Assembly: GCF_034009455.1 (NCBI RefSeq)
Contig: NZ_CP125380.1
Coordinates: 6,491,001-6,555,000, forward strand
Direction: 5' to 3'
Length of the DNA: 64,000 nt
Source of the DNA: Pseudomonas sp. P5_109
Lineage (GTDB): Bacteria; Pseudomonadota; Gammaproteobacteria; Pseudomonadales; Pseudomonadaceae
This document shows, one piece after another, positions 17,485 to 29,989 of the stretch. The notes beneath the pieces are model-generated. The model saw nothing but the letters and a program-made list of their open reading frames with translations. It had not been told where the DNA came from and did not search any database. The position numbers were made by a program, and so were the translations under genes. Numbering within the stretch: the stretch's first letter is position 1; each line of letters starts with the position of its first letter.

Positions 17485-17817
17485 TTATTCAGCCTTGCAG
17501 CCACGGCCAATCAAATCATTGGTGGCGACCCAGTAAACCAGGCCTTCCTCACCTTTTATGTGAAACGCCAACATGTCATTGCTGTACAACGAACCCGATG
17601 CACCCGGTTCCTGCTTGAGGCGGTAGACCTGATCGGCACCGCCCAGGCGCACGTCGACTTCCGTGCGACTGTCGTCGGTGTAGCGCCACAACACTTTGGC
17701 CTGGCTGTCGCAGGTCCAGGTAGTCCAGTTATCCACAGCCGCGGACGACTGGAACGGGTTCAACTGAGCACAACCGGCCAACAGCGCCAACGCCGTAACG
17801 GCGATAAAACCTTTCAT
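17485..17817 (-). CDS. mliC: MliC-type lysozyme-inhibitor lipoprotein
   Basis: 110 aa. Lipoprotein signal peptide with lipobox LLAGC. The mature part WTCDSQAKVLWRYTDDSRTEVDVRLGG and the C-terminal GLVYWVATNDLIGRGC match MliC, the membrane-bound inhibitor of c-type lysozyme that protects peptidoglycan in the periplasm. Two Cys in the mature part (CDSQ and GRGC) fit the conserved disulfide. Start ATG 17817 with GAGGGA upstream. Its place between pgk and fba is probably incidental. Confidence 0.83.
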   Translation of the reverse strand: MKGFIAVTALALLAGCAQLNPFQSSAAVDNWTTWTCDSQAKVLWRYTDDSRTEVDVRLGGADQVYRLKQEPGASGSLYSNDMLAFHIKGEEGLVYWVATNDLIGRGCKAE

Positions 17818-17873
17818 CCGTGTCCCTCGACTGGCGGCGCACGCTGCCAGCCCTGAGTAAAGAGTCAGACCCG

Positions 17874-18095
17874 TCAAGGACAACCATGTTCCTTGGCGGG
17901 TGTCCGGGTCTCGTATTTGTCCAGTCCCTCGGGCCCGGAACGCTTGTTGAGCACCGGGTTGGTTTCGGCCTGCCAGTCAGCCTGGTAGCAGCCTTTGTCC
18001 GACTCGGACGGCGCCGGTTCCGGTGTGGCCTTCGGGTTACTCCCGCACGCCACCAGCGAACCCGCGACGATCAACAGCGCTAACGTCTTGACCAT
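17874..18095 (-). CDS. Small putative lipoprotein
   Basis: 73 aa. Start ATG 18095 with AAGGGAG on the minus strand. Hydrophobic n/h region TLALLIVAGSLVACG ends in a lipobox (LVAC). The mature part is short, Pro/Glu-rich and has two further Cys (KGCYQADW and EHGCP). No family recognised. It lies 35 bp downstream of pgk and 56 bp upstream of the MliC gene, so it may be read through from pgk. Confidence 0.65.
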   Translation of the reverse strand: MVKTLALLIVAGSLVACGSNPKATPEPAPSESDKGCYQADWQAETNPVLNKRSGPEGLDKYETRTPAKEHGCP

Positions 18096-18130
18096 GTCAA
18101 CACTCCCTTGCCTGGCCAAACGGGCGACCC

Positions 18131-19294
18131 TCAGGCCTTGGCCCGGCTTTCCAGGACTTCAACGGCTGGCAGGACCTTGCCTTCGACGAATTCGAGGAAC
18201 GCGCCGCCACCGGTAGAAATGTAGGAGATCTTTTCGGCCACGCCATACTTGTCGATGGCCGCCAGGGTGTCGCCACCGCCAGCGATGGAGAACGCCGAGC
18301 TGTCCGCGATGGCCTGGGCCAGCACTTTGGTGCCATTGCCGAACTGATCGAACTCGAAAACACCGACCGGACCGTTCCACAGGATGGTCTTGGACGACTT
18401 CAGCAGCTCGGCGAAATTCGCCGCGGTCTGCGGGCCGATGTCCAGGATCATGTCGTCGGCAGCAACGTCAGCGATCAGTTTGACGGTCGCAGCGGCGCTT
18501 TCAGCGAATTCCTTGGCAACCACGACGTCCACTGGCAGCGGCACGCTGACCTTGGCGGCGATGGCGCGAGCAGTGTCGAGCAGGTCCGGCTCGTACAGCG
18601 ACTTGCCGACCGGGTGACCGGCAGCGGCCAGGAAGGTGTTGGCGATGCCGCCGCCGACGATCAACTGGTCGCAGATCTGGCTCAGGCTGTTCAGTACGTC
18701 GAGTTTGGTCGACACCTTGGAACCGGCAACAATGGCCGCCATTGGCTGGGCCGGGGCACCCAGGGCTTTGCCCAGTGCATCCAGTTCAGCCGCCAGCAGC
18801 GGGCCGGCAGCGGCGATTTTGGCGAACTTGGCCACGCCGTGGGTCGAACCCTCGGCACGGTGAGCGGTGCCAAAGGCGTCCATCACGAACACGTCGCACA
18901 GGGCGGCGTATTGCTGGGCCAGTTCGTCGGCGTTCTTTTTCTCGCCTTTGTTGAAGCGCACGTTTTCGAACAGCACGATGTCGCCGGCCTTGACGTCGAC
19001 GCCGCCCAGGTAGTCGGCCACCAGCGGCACTTCACGGCCCAGCGCCTTGCTCAGGTAGTCGGCGACTGGCTTGAGGCTGTTCTCGGCCGAGAACTCGCCT
19101 TCGGTCGGACGGCCAAGGTGCGAGCAGACCATCACGGCCGCGCCTTTTTCCAGGGCCAGCTTGATGGTCGGCAGCGAGGCCAGGATACGCGCATCGCTGG
19201 TGACAACACCGTCCTTGACTGGGACGTTGAGGTCTTCGCGGATCAATACGCGCTTACCTTGCAGATCGAGGTCGGACATCTTCAACACGGTCAT
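18131..19294 (-). CDS. pgk: Phosphoglycerate kinase
   Basis: 387 aa, the usual length. Catalyses 1,3-bisphosphoglycerate + ADP to 3-phosphoglycerate + ATP. Visible: [15 protein letters not shown] near the N-terminus, [11 protein letters not shown], the hinge region, and the C-terminal nucleotide loop [16 protein letters not shown] with [13 protein letters not shown]. Start ATG 19294 preceded by CAGGAAA; the longer open frame upstream has no support. It follows epd by 26 bp and is likely in the same transcript. Confidence 0.97.
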   Translation of the reverse strand: MTVLKMSDLDLQGKRVLIREDLNVPVKDGVVTSDARILASLPTIKLALEKGAAVMVCSHLGRPTEGEFSAENSLKPVADYLSKALGREVPLVADYLGGVDVKAGDIVLFENVRFNKGEKKNADELAQQYAALCDVFVMDAFGTAHRAEGSTHGVAKFAKIAAAGPLLAAELDALGKALGAPAQPMAAIVAGSKVSTKLDVLNSLSQICDQLIVGGGIANTFLAAAGHPVGKSLYEPDLLDTARAIAAKVSVPLPVDVVVAKEFAESAAATVKLIADVAADDMILDIGPQTAANFAELLKSSKTILWNGPVGVFEFDQFGNGTKVLAQAIADSSAFSIAGGGDTLAAIDKYGVAEKISYISTGGGAFLEFVEGKVLPAVEVLESRAKA

Positions 19295-19320
19295 GGGTCG
19301 CATTTCCTGAGTAGCTGATC

Positions 19321-20379
19321 TTAGAGAGCAGGTTTTTTTGAAGTCGCTGTTTGCAGATAGTGTTCTGCAACGTCCAGCATTCGGTTGGCAAAACCCCATT
19401 CGTTGTCGAACCAGGCCAGGATGTTCACCAGCCGTGGGCCGGAAACGCGGGTCTGACTGGCATCGACGATCGCCGAATGTGGGTCATGGTTGAAATCACA
19501 GCTTGCGTGAGGCAACTCGGTATAGGCCAGCAGGCCTTTGAGCGGGCCGCTGGTGGCGGCTTCGCGCAGGATCCGGTTGACCTCGGTGGCGTCGGTCGCG
19601 GTGGCGGTCTGCATCGTGATATCGAGGCAGGACACGTTGACCGTCGGCACCCGCACGGCTTTGGCCTGAATTCGTCCGGCAAGTTCCGGCAACAGGCGCT
19701 CGATACCACGCGCCAGGCCGGTGGACACCGGAATCACCGACTGGAACGCCGAACGGGTGCGGCGCAAGTCTTCATGGTGATAGGCATCGATGACCGGCTG
19801 ATCGTTCATCGCCGAGTGAATGGTGGTGATCGACACGTAGTCCAGGCCTATGGCCTGATTCAGCAGGCGCAGCAGCGGCACGCCGCAGTTGGTGGTGCAG
19901 GACGCGTTGGACACCAGCAGTTCGTCGCCGGTCAGGCAATCCTGGTTCACGCCGTAGACGATGGTGGCGTCAACATCGGTCTCGCTGGCCATCGGCTGGG
20001 AAAACAGCACGCGCGGGGCGCCAGCGTCGAGGAAACGCTGGCCGTCTTCGCGAGTGTTATAAGCGCCGGAGCACTCCAGCACCAGATCGACGCCCAGGGA
20101 CGCCCAATCGATGCCTTCGGGGGTGGCACTGCGCAGGACCTTCACGCAGTCGCCATTAATATGCAGACAATCGCCGTCGACTTTCACTTCGCCGGGAAAA
20201 CGCCCGTGAGTGGAGTCGAAGCGTGTCAGGTATTCGATGCTGGCCATGTCTGCCAGATCATTGATCGCGACAATTTCAAACCCGGCCTTTTCGCCTCGCT
20301 CGAACAACGCACGCAAGACGCAACGACCAATCCGGCCGTAGCCGTTGAGTGCAACTTTGTAGGGACGCGGTTGAGGCAT
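19321..20379 (-). CDS. epd: D-erythrose-4-phosphate dehydrogenase
   Basis: 352 aa GAPDH-like NAD enzyme that makes 4-phosphoerythronate, the first step of the DXP-dependent pyridoxal phosphate pathway. N-terminal [21 protein letters not shown] binds NAD; the catalytic Cys is C161 in [10 protein letters not shown], and the C-terminus has [14 protein letters not shown]. Its position between tktA and pgk is the classic gamma-proteobacterial order and argues for Epd rather than GapA. Start ATG 20379; weak Shine-Dalgarno. Confidence 0.94.
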   Translation of the reverse strand: MPQPRPYKVALNGYGRIGRCVLRALFERGEKAGFEIVAINDLADMASIEYLTRFDSTHGRFPGEVKVDGDCLHINGDCVKVLRSATPEGIDWASLGVDLVLECSGAYNTREDGQRFLDAGAPRVLFSQPMASETDVDATIVYGVNQDCLTGDELLVSNASCTTNCGVPLLRLLNQAIGLDYVSITTIHSAMNDQPVIDAYHHEDLRRTRSAFQSVIPVSTGLARGIERLLPELAGRIQAKAVRVPTVNVSCLDITMQTATATDATEVNRILREAATSGPLKGLLAYTELPHASCDFNHDPHSAIVDASQTRVSGPRLVNILAWFDNEWGFANRMLDVAEHYLQTATSKKPAL

Positions 20380-20432
20380 GGGGTTCTCGATAGACGCAGG
20401 TAGATCGAAATCTCGTTAACAACACATTTCCC

Positions 20433-20535
20433 CTGTAGGAGCGAGCCTGCTCGCGATGGTGGCCCAGGCAACGCGGGCATCCAGGCACCCCGCGTTTTCG
20501 TTAACGACCATCGCGAGCAGGCTCGCTCCTACAGG
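20433..20535. repeat. REP doublet (CTGTAGGAGCGAGC type)
   Basis: Inverted copies at 20433-20460 and 20507-20535, with GTTAACGACCATCGCGAGC on the inner edge; it separates epd from tktA. Confidence 0.92.
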
Positions 20536-20570
20536 GGATTGCGGTGACCGAAGCCACCGCATTTGTGCTT

Positions 20571-22568
20571 TCAGTCTTCCAGCAGCTCTTCAGCCTGACC
20601 CAGGATGTTTTCCAGAGTGAAGCCGAACTCTTCGAACAAGGCAGGCGCAGGCGCCGACTCGCCGTAGGTAGTCATGCCGATCACGCGGCCTTCCAGGCCC
20701 ACGTACTTGTACCAGTAGTCCGCGTGAGAAGCCTCGATGGCGATACGGGCGCTGACCTGCAGCGGCAGGACTGCTTGCTTGTAGCCGGCGTCCTGGGCAT
20801 CGAACACACTGGTGCACGGCATGGAAACCACACGAACCTTGCGGCCCTGCTCGGTCAGTTTGTCGAAGGCCTGGACGGCCAGGCCGACTTCCGAACCGGT
20901 GGCGATCAGGATCAGTTCCGGCTCGCCCGCGCAGTCTTTGAGCACATAACCACCACGGCTGATGTCGGCGATCTGGCCGGCGTCACGGGTTTGGTGCTGC
21001 AGGTTCTGACGCGAGAAGATCAGGGCCGAAGGACCGTCCTTGCGCTCCAGTGCGTACTTCCAGCTCACTGCCGATTCAACGGCGTCGGCCGGACGCCAGG
21101 TATCGAGGTTCGGCGTGCAGCGCAGGCTGGCCAGTTGCTCGATTGGCTGGTGAGTCGGGCCGTCTTCGCCCAGACCGATGGAGTCGTGGGTGTAGACGTG
21201 GATCACACGCTGCTTCATCAGGGCCGACATGCGTACCGCGTTGCGCGCGTATTCCATGAACATCAGGAAGGTCGCGCCGTAAGGCACCAGGCCACCGTGC
21301 AGGGCAACGCCGTTCATGATCGCGGTCATGCCGAACTCGCGCACGCCGTAGTACATGTAGTTGCCGCTGGCATCTTCGGCGGTGACGCCTTTGCAGCCTT
21401 TCCACAGGGTCAGGTTGGAACCGGCCAGGTCAGCCGAACCGCCGAGGAACTCGGGCAGCAGCGGGCCGAACGCGTTCAGGGCGTTCTGGCTGGCTTTACG
21501 GCTGGCAATGGTTTCGCCCTTGGCAGCCACTTCGGCGATGTAGGCCGAAGCTTTTTCGCTGAAGTCTGCCGGCAGTTCACCGCTCAGACGACGAATCAGT
21601 TCGTTGGCTTCGGTCGGGAACGCGGCGGAGTAGGCAGCGAAACGCTGGTCCCACTCGGCTTCGACAGCTTTACCGGCTTCCTTGGCGTCCCACTCGGCGT
21701 AGATATCGGCCGGGATTTCGAACGGACCGTGGTTCCACTTCAGCGCTGCGCGGGTCAAGGCGATTTCCGCATCACCCAGCGGGGCGCCGTGGCAATCTTC
21801 CTTGCCTTGCTTGTTCGGCGAACCGAAGCCGATGGTGGTCTTGCAGCAGATCAGGGTTGGCTGCGCGCTCTTGCGGGCGGTCTCGATCGCAGTCTTGATC
21901 TCTTCCGGGTCGTGACCGTCAACGTTGCGGATCACTTGCCAGTTGTAGGACTCGAAACGCTTCGGCGTGTCGTCGGTGAACCAGCCTTCGACTTCGCCAT
22001 CGATGGAGATGCCGTTGTCATCATAGAAGGCGATCAGTTTGCCCAGGCCCAGGGTACCGGCCAGGGAAGCGACTTCGTGGGAAATGCCTTCCATCATGCA
22101 GCCATCACCCAGGAACACGTAGGTGTGGTGATCGACGATGTTGTGACCAGGACGGTTGAATTGCGCCGCCATGACTTTTTCAGCCAGGGCAAAGCCCACG
22201 GCGTTGGCCAGGCCCTGGCCCAGTGGACCGGTGGTGGTTTCTACGCCCGGGGTGTAGCCCAATTCCGGGTGACCCGGAGTGCGGCTGTGCAGTTGACGGA
22301 ACTGCTTCAGGTCATCGATCGACAGGTCGTAGCCGGTCAGGTGCAGCAGCGAGTAGATCAACATCGAGCCGTGCCCGTTGGACAGCACGAAGCGGTCGCG
22401 GTCGGCGAACGATGGATTGCTCGGGTTGTGCTTGAGGTAGTCGCGCCAAAGTACCTCGGCGATATCCGCCATACCCATTGGGGCACCGGGATGGCCGCTG
22501 TTGGCTTTTTGCACGGCATCCATGCTGAGGGCACGAATGGCGTTGGCACGCTCACGACGGCTAGGCAT
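20571..22568 (-). CDS. tktA: Transketolase
   Basis: 665 aa thiamine-diphosphate enzyme of the pentose phosphate pathway. Visible blocks: [13 protein letters not shown] at the N-terminus, the ThDP motif [32 protein letters not shown] (~residues 155-186), the transketolase signature [20 protein letters not shown], and the C-terminal GEVGLA-type region. ATG 22568 has AGGAGA upstream. It produces erythrose-4-phosphate, the substrate of the adjacent epd product. Confidence 0.97.
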   Translation of the reverse strand: MPSRRERANAIRALSMDAVQKANSGHPGAPMGMADIAEVLWRDYLKHNPSNPSFADRDRFVLSNGHGSMLIYSLLHLTGYDLSIDDLKQFRQLHSRTPGHPELGYTPGVETTTGPLGQGLANAVGFALAEKVMAAQFNRPGHNIVDHHTYVFLGDGCMMEGISHEVASLAGTLGLGKLIAFYDDNGISIDGEVEGWFTDDTPKRFESYNWQVIRNVDGHDPEEIKTAIETARKSAQPTLICCKTTIGFGSPNKQGKEDCHGAPLGDAEIALTRAALKWNHGPFEIPADIYAEWDAKEAGKAVEAEWDQRFAAYSAAFPTEANELIRRLSGELPADFSEKASAYIAEVAAKGETIASRKASQNALNAFGPLLPEFLGGSADLAGSNLTLWKGCKGVTAEDASGNYMYYGVREFGMTAIMNGVALHGGLVPYGATFLMFMEYARNAVRMSALMKQRVIHVYTHDSIGLGEDGPTHQPIEQLASLRCTPNLDTWRPADAVESAVSWKYALERKDGPSALIFSRQNLQHQTRDAGQIADISRGGYVLKDCAGEPELILIATGSEVGLAVQAFDKLTEQGRKVRVVSMPCTSVFDAQDAGYKQAVLPLQVSARIAIEASHADYWYKYVGLEGRVIGMTTYGESAPAPALFEEFGFTLENILGQAEELLED

Positions 22569-22762
22569 CGCTGTTCTCCTGGGGGACTTGAATAAAACGA
22601 AACGGAAAAAAGGCGAGCATTTTCCCTCACCGGGACGCCTCGGGGCAATGACAGATAGTCATCTAAAGGCGTTTTTCCAATGGATAACGACGGTTTCGTT
22701 TGGTGAAACCTTTCCGCCGTCCGTTTGTTGACTGAAGCTAACGTCCGGAAGTGCCATCTATC

Positions 22763-22792
22763 GAGCAATATCAAAACTTTTTGATATTGCTC
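22763..22792. promoter_or_regulatory. 30-bp inverted repeat, likely operator of the ArsR-type regulator
   Basis: Perfect 14-bp arms GAGCAATATCAAAA (22763-22776) and TTTTGATATTGCTC (22779-22792) are separated by CT. It lies in the tktA/regulator gap, abutting a predicted -35 box. ArsR-family dimers bind such AT-rich palindromes, so autoregulation of the regulator-metK operon is the likely role. Confidence 0.75.
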
Positions 22793-22821
22793 TTGCGATG
22801 CCTTCGACCCGTGACTAGACT
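22793..22821 (+). promoter_or_regulatory. Predicted promoter of the regulator-metK operon
   Basis: TTGCGA (22793-22798), a 17-nt spacer, TAGACT (22816-22821). The predicted start of transcription (about 22828) is within a few bases of the ATG at 22831, so the message may be nearly leaderless. Confidence 0.4.
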
Positions 22822-22830
22822 GCCGGCCTT

Positions 22831-23826
22831 ATGAATTTACGCGTGCCTTCCATTCAACATGACGATTGCGATGAGCTGGCGGCCTTGTGCAAGGCTGGCG
22901 GCGATCCCCTGCGGTTGAATGTTTTGCGCGCATTGGCCAACGATTCGTTCGGCGTGCTGGAACTGGCGCAGATCTTCGGCATCGGCCAGTCAGGCATGAG
23001 CCACCACCTCAAGGTACTGGCACAGGCCGATCTGGTAGCGACGCGCCGCGAAGGCAACGCGATCTTCTACCGTCGCGCCCTGCCCCACACCGAACTGCTG
23101 GGCGGCAAATTGCACGCGGCCCTGCTCGAAGAAGTGGACAACCTGACGCTGCCGGCCGACGTACAGTCGCGCATCGCCCAGGTCCATGGGCAACGCGCGG
23201 CGGCCAGCCAGGACTTTTTCTCACGGGTAGCGGAGAAGTTTCGCGCCCAGCAAGACTTGATCGCCGGCCTGCCGCAGTACCGCGAAAGCGTGGTTGCACT
23301 GCTCGACAAGCTGAGTTTCGACAAAGACGCCACGGCCATTGAAGTCGGCCCCGGCGATGGCGCATTCCTGCCGGAGCTGGCGCGCCGTTTCTCGCAAGTC
23401 ACGGCGCTGGATAACAGCACCGCGATGCTCGAACTGGCGCGCCAGGTCTGCGAACGCGACAAGCTGACTAACGTTAGCCTGCAACTGGCCGATGCATTGA
23501 ACGGCGTCAGCCTCAAGGCCGATTGCGTGGTACTGAACATGGTGCTGCACCATTTTGCCGCACCGGCCGATGCGCTCAAGCACATGGCCCACTTGCTGCA
23601 ACCAGGCGGTAGCCTGTTAGTGACAGAGTTATGTAGCCACAACCAGAGTTGGGCCAAGGAGGCCTGCGGTGATCTCTGGCTGGGGTTTGAACAGGACGAT
23701 CTGGCCCGTTGGGCCACCGCTGCGGGACTCGTTCCCGGGGAAAGCCTCTATGTAGGCTTACGTAATGGTTTCCAGATCCAGGTCCGCCATTTTCAGCGGC
23801 CGGCTGGCGACACTCACCATCGGTAA
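22831..23826 (+). CDS. ArsR-family regulator fused to a SAM-dependent methyltransferase domain
   Basis: 331 aa. An N-terminal ArsR winged helix (residues ~12-95: ALCKAGGDPLRLNVLRAL, then IGQSGMSHHLKVLAQADLV and the wing RREGNAIFYRR) is joined to a class I methyltransferase fold (~145-320). The latter has the SAM motif AIEVGPGDGAFLPELA and LNMVLHHFAAP. The gene is 18 bp upstream of metK and so almost certainly co-transcribed. ArsR-type regulators called SahR control metK/ahcY genes in many Proteobacteria and respond to S-adenosylhomocysteine, so the methyltransferase domain may serve as the SAH/SAM sensor. That role is inferred, not shown. Confidence 0.88.
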   Translation: MNLRVPSIQHDDCDELAALCKAGGDPLRLNVLRALANDSFGVLELAQIFGIGQSGMSHHLKVLAQADLVATRREGNAIFYRRALPHTELLGGKLHAALLEEVDNLTLPADVQSRIAQVHGQRAAASQDFFSRVAEKFRAQQDLIAGLPQYRESVVALLDKLSFDKDATAIEVGPGDGAFLPELARRFSQVTALDNSTAMLELARQVCERDKLTNVSLQLADALNGVSLKADCVVLNMVLHHFAAPADALKHMAHLLQPGGSLLVTELCSHNQSWAKEACGDLWLGFEQDDLARWATAAGLVPGESLYVGLRNGFQIQVRHFQRPAGDTHHR

Positions 23827-23844
23827 TTTCAGGAAAAAATCGAG

Positions 23845-25035
<1,191 letters not shown>

Positions 25036-25051
25036 GATTTCCCCGCAACAC

Positions 25052-25090
25052 CGAAAAGCCCCGCACGGTTCGCGCCTTGCGGGGCTTTTT
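25052..25090 (+). terminator. Rho-independent terminator of metK
   Basis: AAAGCCCCGCA / TGCGGGGCTTTTT hairpin with a T-run, about 20 bp after the metK stop. Confidence 0.9.
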
Positions 25091-25121
25091 ATTGGGATTG
25101 GCTTTACACCGCGTCGCGGCC

Positions 25122-25214
25122 TTCGCGAGCAAGCCCGCTCCCACACCTGATCTGCAGTGAACACAAAGCTTGTGTGCACCCGATACCCCATGTGGGAGCG
25201 GGCTTGCTCGCGAA
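25122..25214. repeat. REP doublet (GTGGGAGCGGGC type)
   Basis: Inverted copies at 25122-25145 and 25191-25214. Confidence 0.93.
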
Positions 25215-25278
25215 GAGGTCAGCTCCGCCACTAGAAACACTCGGTAAAAACCCCACCCGCTGCGCCAATTGATACTGA

Positions 25279-26997
<1,719 letters not shown>

Positions 26998-27094
26998 CGG
27001 TCAGCCTTGCGCCCAGCGGGAACCCCAAGGGGGCCGCCGGGCTCAAACAAGCCATTGCCACACCGGCCCGCTTGCCTTCTTACATGGAGCTTTT

Positions 27095-27490
27095 ATGAAA
27101 CTTCTTTCACCGCTCGCCCTGTTGACCCTCTGCTGCGTGCTGGCCACCCCGTTGATGGCGGACGAGGAAGCACCAGGGCTGACCGGTTGCGCCGCCAAGA
27201 AGCAAGGCATCATCAACCAGATCGAACTGGCCAAGGTCCACGGCAACGCCGACCAACAGGCAGGCCTGGAAAAAGCCCTGAGCGAAGTCGAAGCGAACTG
27301 CACCGACGCCTCGCTGAAGAAGGAACGGGAAAACAAGGTGCTCGACGCCAGGCACGAAGTCAGCAAGCGTCAGGCGGACCTCGACAAAGCCATGAGCAAA
27401 GGCGACTCCGACAAGATCAACAAGCGCAAAGACAAACTCGCCGATGCCCGCAAGGAATTGCAGGACGCACTGGATGAGCTGGATAAATAA
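27095..27490 (+). CDS. DUF1090 (YqjC-like) periplasmic protein
   Basis: 131 aa. Signal peptide (LLSPLALLTLCCVLATPLMA) then a small helical protein: GCAAKKQGIINQIELAKVHGN, ALSEVEANCTDASLKKERENK, and a long charged coiled-coil-like C-terminus. Two Cys frame the first helical segment. This matches the DUF1090/YqjC family of unknown function. Start ATG 27095, with TGGAG upstream. Confidence 0.83.
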   Translation: MKLLSPLALLTLCCVLATPLMADEEAPGLTGCAAKKQGIINQIELAKVHGNADQQAGLEKALSEVEANCTDASLKKERENKVLDARHEVSKRQADLDKAMSKGDSDKINKRKDKLADARKELQDALDELDK

Positions 27491-27513
27491 ACAAGCAACA
27501 CCCAAGGCTAACC

Positions 27514-27641
27514 GTGGCGAGGGAGCTTGCTCCCGCTGGGCTACAAAGTAGCCCCAAACCAGCCACCCTGGACATCGGATCGAACCCGACAGCCCATTAA
27601 CGTCTGCTGCGCAGCCGAGCGGGAGCAAGCTCCCTCACCAC
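27514..27641. repeat. REP doublet (GTGGCGAGGGAGC type)
   Basis: Inverted copies of GTGGCGAGGGAGCTTGCTCC at 27514-27540 and 27616-27641. This is a distinct class from the GTGGGAGCGGGC and CTGTAGGAGC units. Confidence 0.88.
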
Positions 27642-27666
27642 AACAGCAGACCGTCGCAGCCGCGAA

Positions 27667-28116
27667 TCAATGATCCCGAAACGCCTTATGACACGCACTG
27701 CAAGCATCTTCGACTTTCTGCACCGCCGGCCCCAGGTTGCTGGCCTTGTAGGGTTGAACCTGGCTGGCGATCACCAATTCACCGGTGGCGGATTCAAGAT
27801 CACGGGCCATGCCCTGGAAACGCGCCTGCTGCTCCCAGACATCACTCTTGGCGCTGGTGTGATCTTCCTCGCGGACCTGCGGAAAGTGTTGCCACGGCTC
27901 ACGGGACAGCGCATCGAGTTTCACCGAGCCCTCGGCGAACTTCGGGCCATCGAACGGAATGCGCCCACGCAGCATGCCACCCAGGTCTTCACCGGTCTTG
28001 AGCATCTGCTTGAAAATGGCCTTGCGCTGGCCGAGCGGCGAGTTAGGGTCGACTCCGCCACAAGCGGACAATGTCAGGCAGGCCAGCAATACAACAGAAA
28101 GTCTTTTAAGAGTCAT
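27667..28116 (-). CDS. Class II c-type cytochrome lipoprotein
   Basis: 149 aa. Signal peptide with lipobox LSAC(GG) suggests an outer-membrane or inner-membrane anchored lipoprotein. The single haem motif CSACH is near the C-terminus (VEDACSACHKAF), the place used by cytochrome c'/class II cytochromes. The N-terminal part PLGQRKAIFKQMLKTGEDLGGMLRG fits that four-helix family. Role likely periplasmic electron transfer or gas binding; the partner is not visible. Weak Shine-Dalgarno at ATG 28116. Confidence 0.83.
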   Translation of the reverse strand: MTLKRLSVVLLACLTLSACGGVDPNSPLGQRKAIFKQMLKTGEDLGGMLRGRIPFDGPKFAEGSVKLDALSREPWQHFPQVREEDHTSAKSDVWEQQARFQGMARDLESATGELVIASQVQPYKASNLGPAVQKVEDACSACHKAFRDH

Positions 28117-28244
28117 GGTGGCTTCAGGTCACGGGAAACGGCGGCCAGTATCCTCGCCTCATCGGCAAAGACCAATAGCCCTATTATCAATAAGGGTTGC
28201 CTGAACGCATGGAGCGCTCAGGCAACCGGCAAAGGAATCACTCC

Positions 28245-29429
28245 ATGAACAGCCGTTTCAAGGCATGGCGTCACAGCCTGGCCTGGAGCCTGCCGATGGT
28301 GGCCCTGCTTGCAGGCTGCACCGGTGGCGACAACAAACAACCGAAAACCCATGCCCTGGCCACCTACTCCAGCGCCACCTGGGAAGCGCTGCCAGCGGTG
28401 TCCGACACCGATCTGGAAGCCGGTTTCGGTTCTTGGCGCAGCGCCTGCACCCGACTCAAGGCCGACCCGGTCTGGGGCGACACCTGCGCAGCGGCGGCCA
28501 ATGTGCCGCAAACCGCCAGCGACATTCGCGGCTTCCTCAAGCAGAACCTCGATGTCTATGGCCTGCGTGCCGCCAACGACAACCCCAACGGCTTGATCAC
28601 CGGCTACTACGAACCGGTCTATCCCGGGAGCCTGACCCAGACCAACGTTGCCAACGTCCCGGTCTATGGCGTCCCCGAGGACATGATCATCGTCGCCCTC
28701 GACAGCATTTACCCGGAACTCAAGGGCAAACGCCTGCGTGGTCGACTTGAAGGTCGCGTGCTCAAGCCGTACGACGATGCGGCAACCATCGAAAGCAAAG
28801 GGGTCAAGGCCCCGGTCGTGGCCTGGCTGACCGATCCGATGAACCTGCAGTTCTTGCAAATCCAGGGTTCGGGTCGTATCCAGCTCGACAATGGCCGCCA
28901 GTTGCGCATTGCTTACGCCGACCAGAACGGCCACCCGTATCGACCGATCGGCCGCTGGCTGGTGGAGCAGGGTGAGTTGAAAAAAGAAGACGTGACCATG
29001 GGCGCCATCAGCACCTGGGCCAAGGCCAATCCATCGCGGATTCCCGAACTGCTCGGCAGCAACCCCAGCTATGTGTTCTTCACCCGCAACCCGGACAGCA
29101 ACGAAGGTCCGCGCGGCTCGCTGAACGTACCGTTGACCGCCGGTTACAGTGCGGCGGTGGATCGCAAGGTGATTCCGCTGGGCAGCCTGTTGTGGCTGTC
29201 CACCACCAGACCGGACGGTACCGCACTGGTTCGACCCGTGGCAGCTCAAGACACCGGCGGCGCAATTGCCGGTGAAGTCCGGGCGGATCTGTTCTGGGGT
29301 ACCGGTGATGCGGCCGGGCAATTGGCCGGGGACATGAAGCAGCAGGGGCAGATCTGGATGCTCTGGCCCAAAGGTGCAGCGTTGCCGCAAGTGCCGCAGG
29401 TGGCGGATGCGGTCAAAGCCAATCCTTGA
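28245..29429 (+). CDS. mltA: Membrane-bound lytic murein transglycosylase A
   Basis: 394 aa. Lipoprotein signal (MVALLAGC). MltA cleaves the MurNAc-GlcNAc bond of peptidoglycan to give 1,6-anhydro ends. The family blocks GLITGYYEPVYPGS, QFLQIQGSGRIQL and the C-terminal double-psi barrel segment PVAAQDTGGAIAGEVRADLFWGTG, which holds the catalytic Asp, are all present. Start ATG 28245 with AAAGGA at 8 nt; earlier in-frame codons precede the signal peptide and have no support. Confidence 0.95.
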   Translation: MNSRFKAWRHSLAWSLPMVALLAGCTGGDNKQPKTHALATYSSATWEALPAVSDTDLEAGFGSWRSACTRLKADPVWGDTCAAAANVPQTASDIRGFLKQNLDVYGLRAANDNPNGLITGYYEPVYPGSLTQTNVANVPVYGVPEDMIIVALDSIYPELKGKRLRGRLEGRVLKPYDDAATIESKGVKAPVVAWLTDPMNLQFLQIQGSGRIQLDNGRQLRIAYADQNGHPYRPIGRWLVEQGELKKEDVTMGAISTWAKANPSRIPELLGSNPSYVFFTRNPDSNEGPRGSLNVPLTAGYSAAVDRKVIPLGSLLWLSTTRPDGTALVRPVAAQDTGGAIAGEVRADLFWGTGDAAGQLAGDMKQQGQIWMLWPKGAALPQVPQVADAVKANP

Positions 29430-29454
29430 GTCCCGCGTCGCCTGACAGGCCGCT

Positions 29455-29547
29455 TTCGCGAGCAAGCCCGCTCCCACATAGGATCACCGTCGAACACAAG
29501 TTTTGTGTCCACTGAAGATCAAATGTGGGAGCGGGCTTGCTCGCGAA
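29455..29547. repeat. REP doublet (GTGGGAGCGGGC type)
   Basis: Inverted copies at 29455-29478 and 29524-29547, between convergent mltA and the MAPEG gene. Confidence 0.93.
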
Positions 29548-29574
29548 GCGGCCGGCAAAAACCCTGGAGATCTG

Positions 29575-29958
29575 TCAGACCGACACCACAAAGAAACTCA
29601 CGATCAGCCCCATCCCGACGAACCACATCAACGACCGCAGCGCCGCCAGGTCCGTCAGATAGAAAATGATGTAAAGCAAACGACTGGTGATGAACAACAC
29701 CGACAACACATTGATTGTCACCAATTCGGCGTTGCCCGCCAGGTGCGCCACAATCACTGCGGCTGCAAACGCTGGCGTCACCTCAAAACTGTTCAGCTGC
29801 GCCGCATTCGCCCGCTTGCCCAAACCCTCCAGCGAATCGAGAAACCCTCGTGGATCATGATTGTGTCTCAAACCGTATCCGCCGCTGATCTTCGCCACGG
29901 CCGTGCACAGATACGGCAGGAAGATCGCAATCAAAATGCACCACAGAGCAACCGTCAT
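29575..29958 (-). CDS. MAPEG-family membrane protein
   Basis: 127 aa with four hydrophobic segments. Visible: KISGGYGLRHNHDPR and the central ANAAQLNSFEVTPAFAAAVIVAHLAG block with the E/N residues typical of the MAPEG fold (membrane-associated proteins in eicosanoid and glutathione metabolism). Bacterial members have no agreed substrate. Start ATG 29958 with AAGGGA. The gap to the upstream EamA gene is 31 bp, so the two are likely co-transcribed. Confidence 0.85.
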   Translation of the reverse strand: MTVALWCILIAIFLPYLCTAVAKISGGYGLRHNHDPRGFLDSLEGLGKRANAAQLNSFEVTPAFAAAVIVAHLAGNAELVTINVLSVLFITSRLLYIIFYLTDLAALRSLMWFVGMGLIVSFFVVSV

Positions 29959-29989
29959 AAAGCAATCCCTTCTTCACGTTTCAGAACAG

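Noticed and set aside
20544..22595. A 680-codon plus-strand frame opposite tktA
   Set aside because: Antisense to a highly conserved transketolase; composition (Gly/Val/Gln-rich) is that of a shadow frame.
22692..22710. GGTTTC...GAAACC palindrome upstream of tktA as an operator
   Set aside because: Only 6-bp arms with a 7-bp gap and no recognised consensus; kept out of the features.
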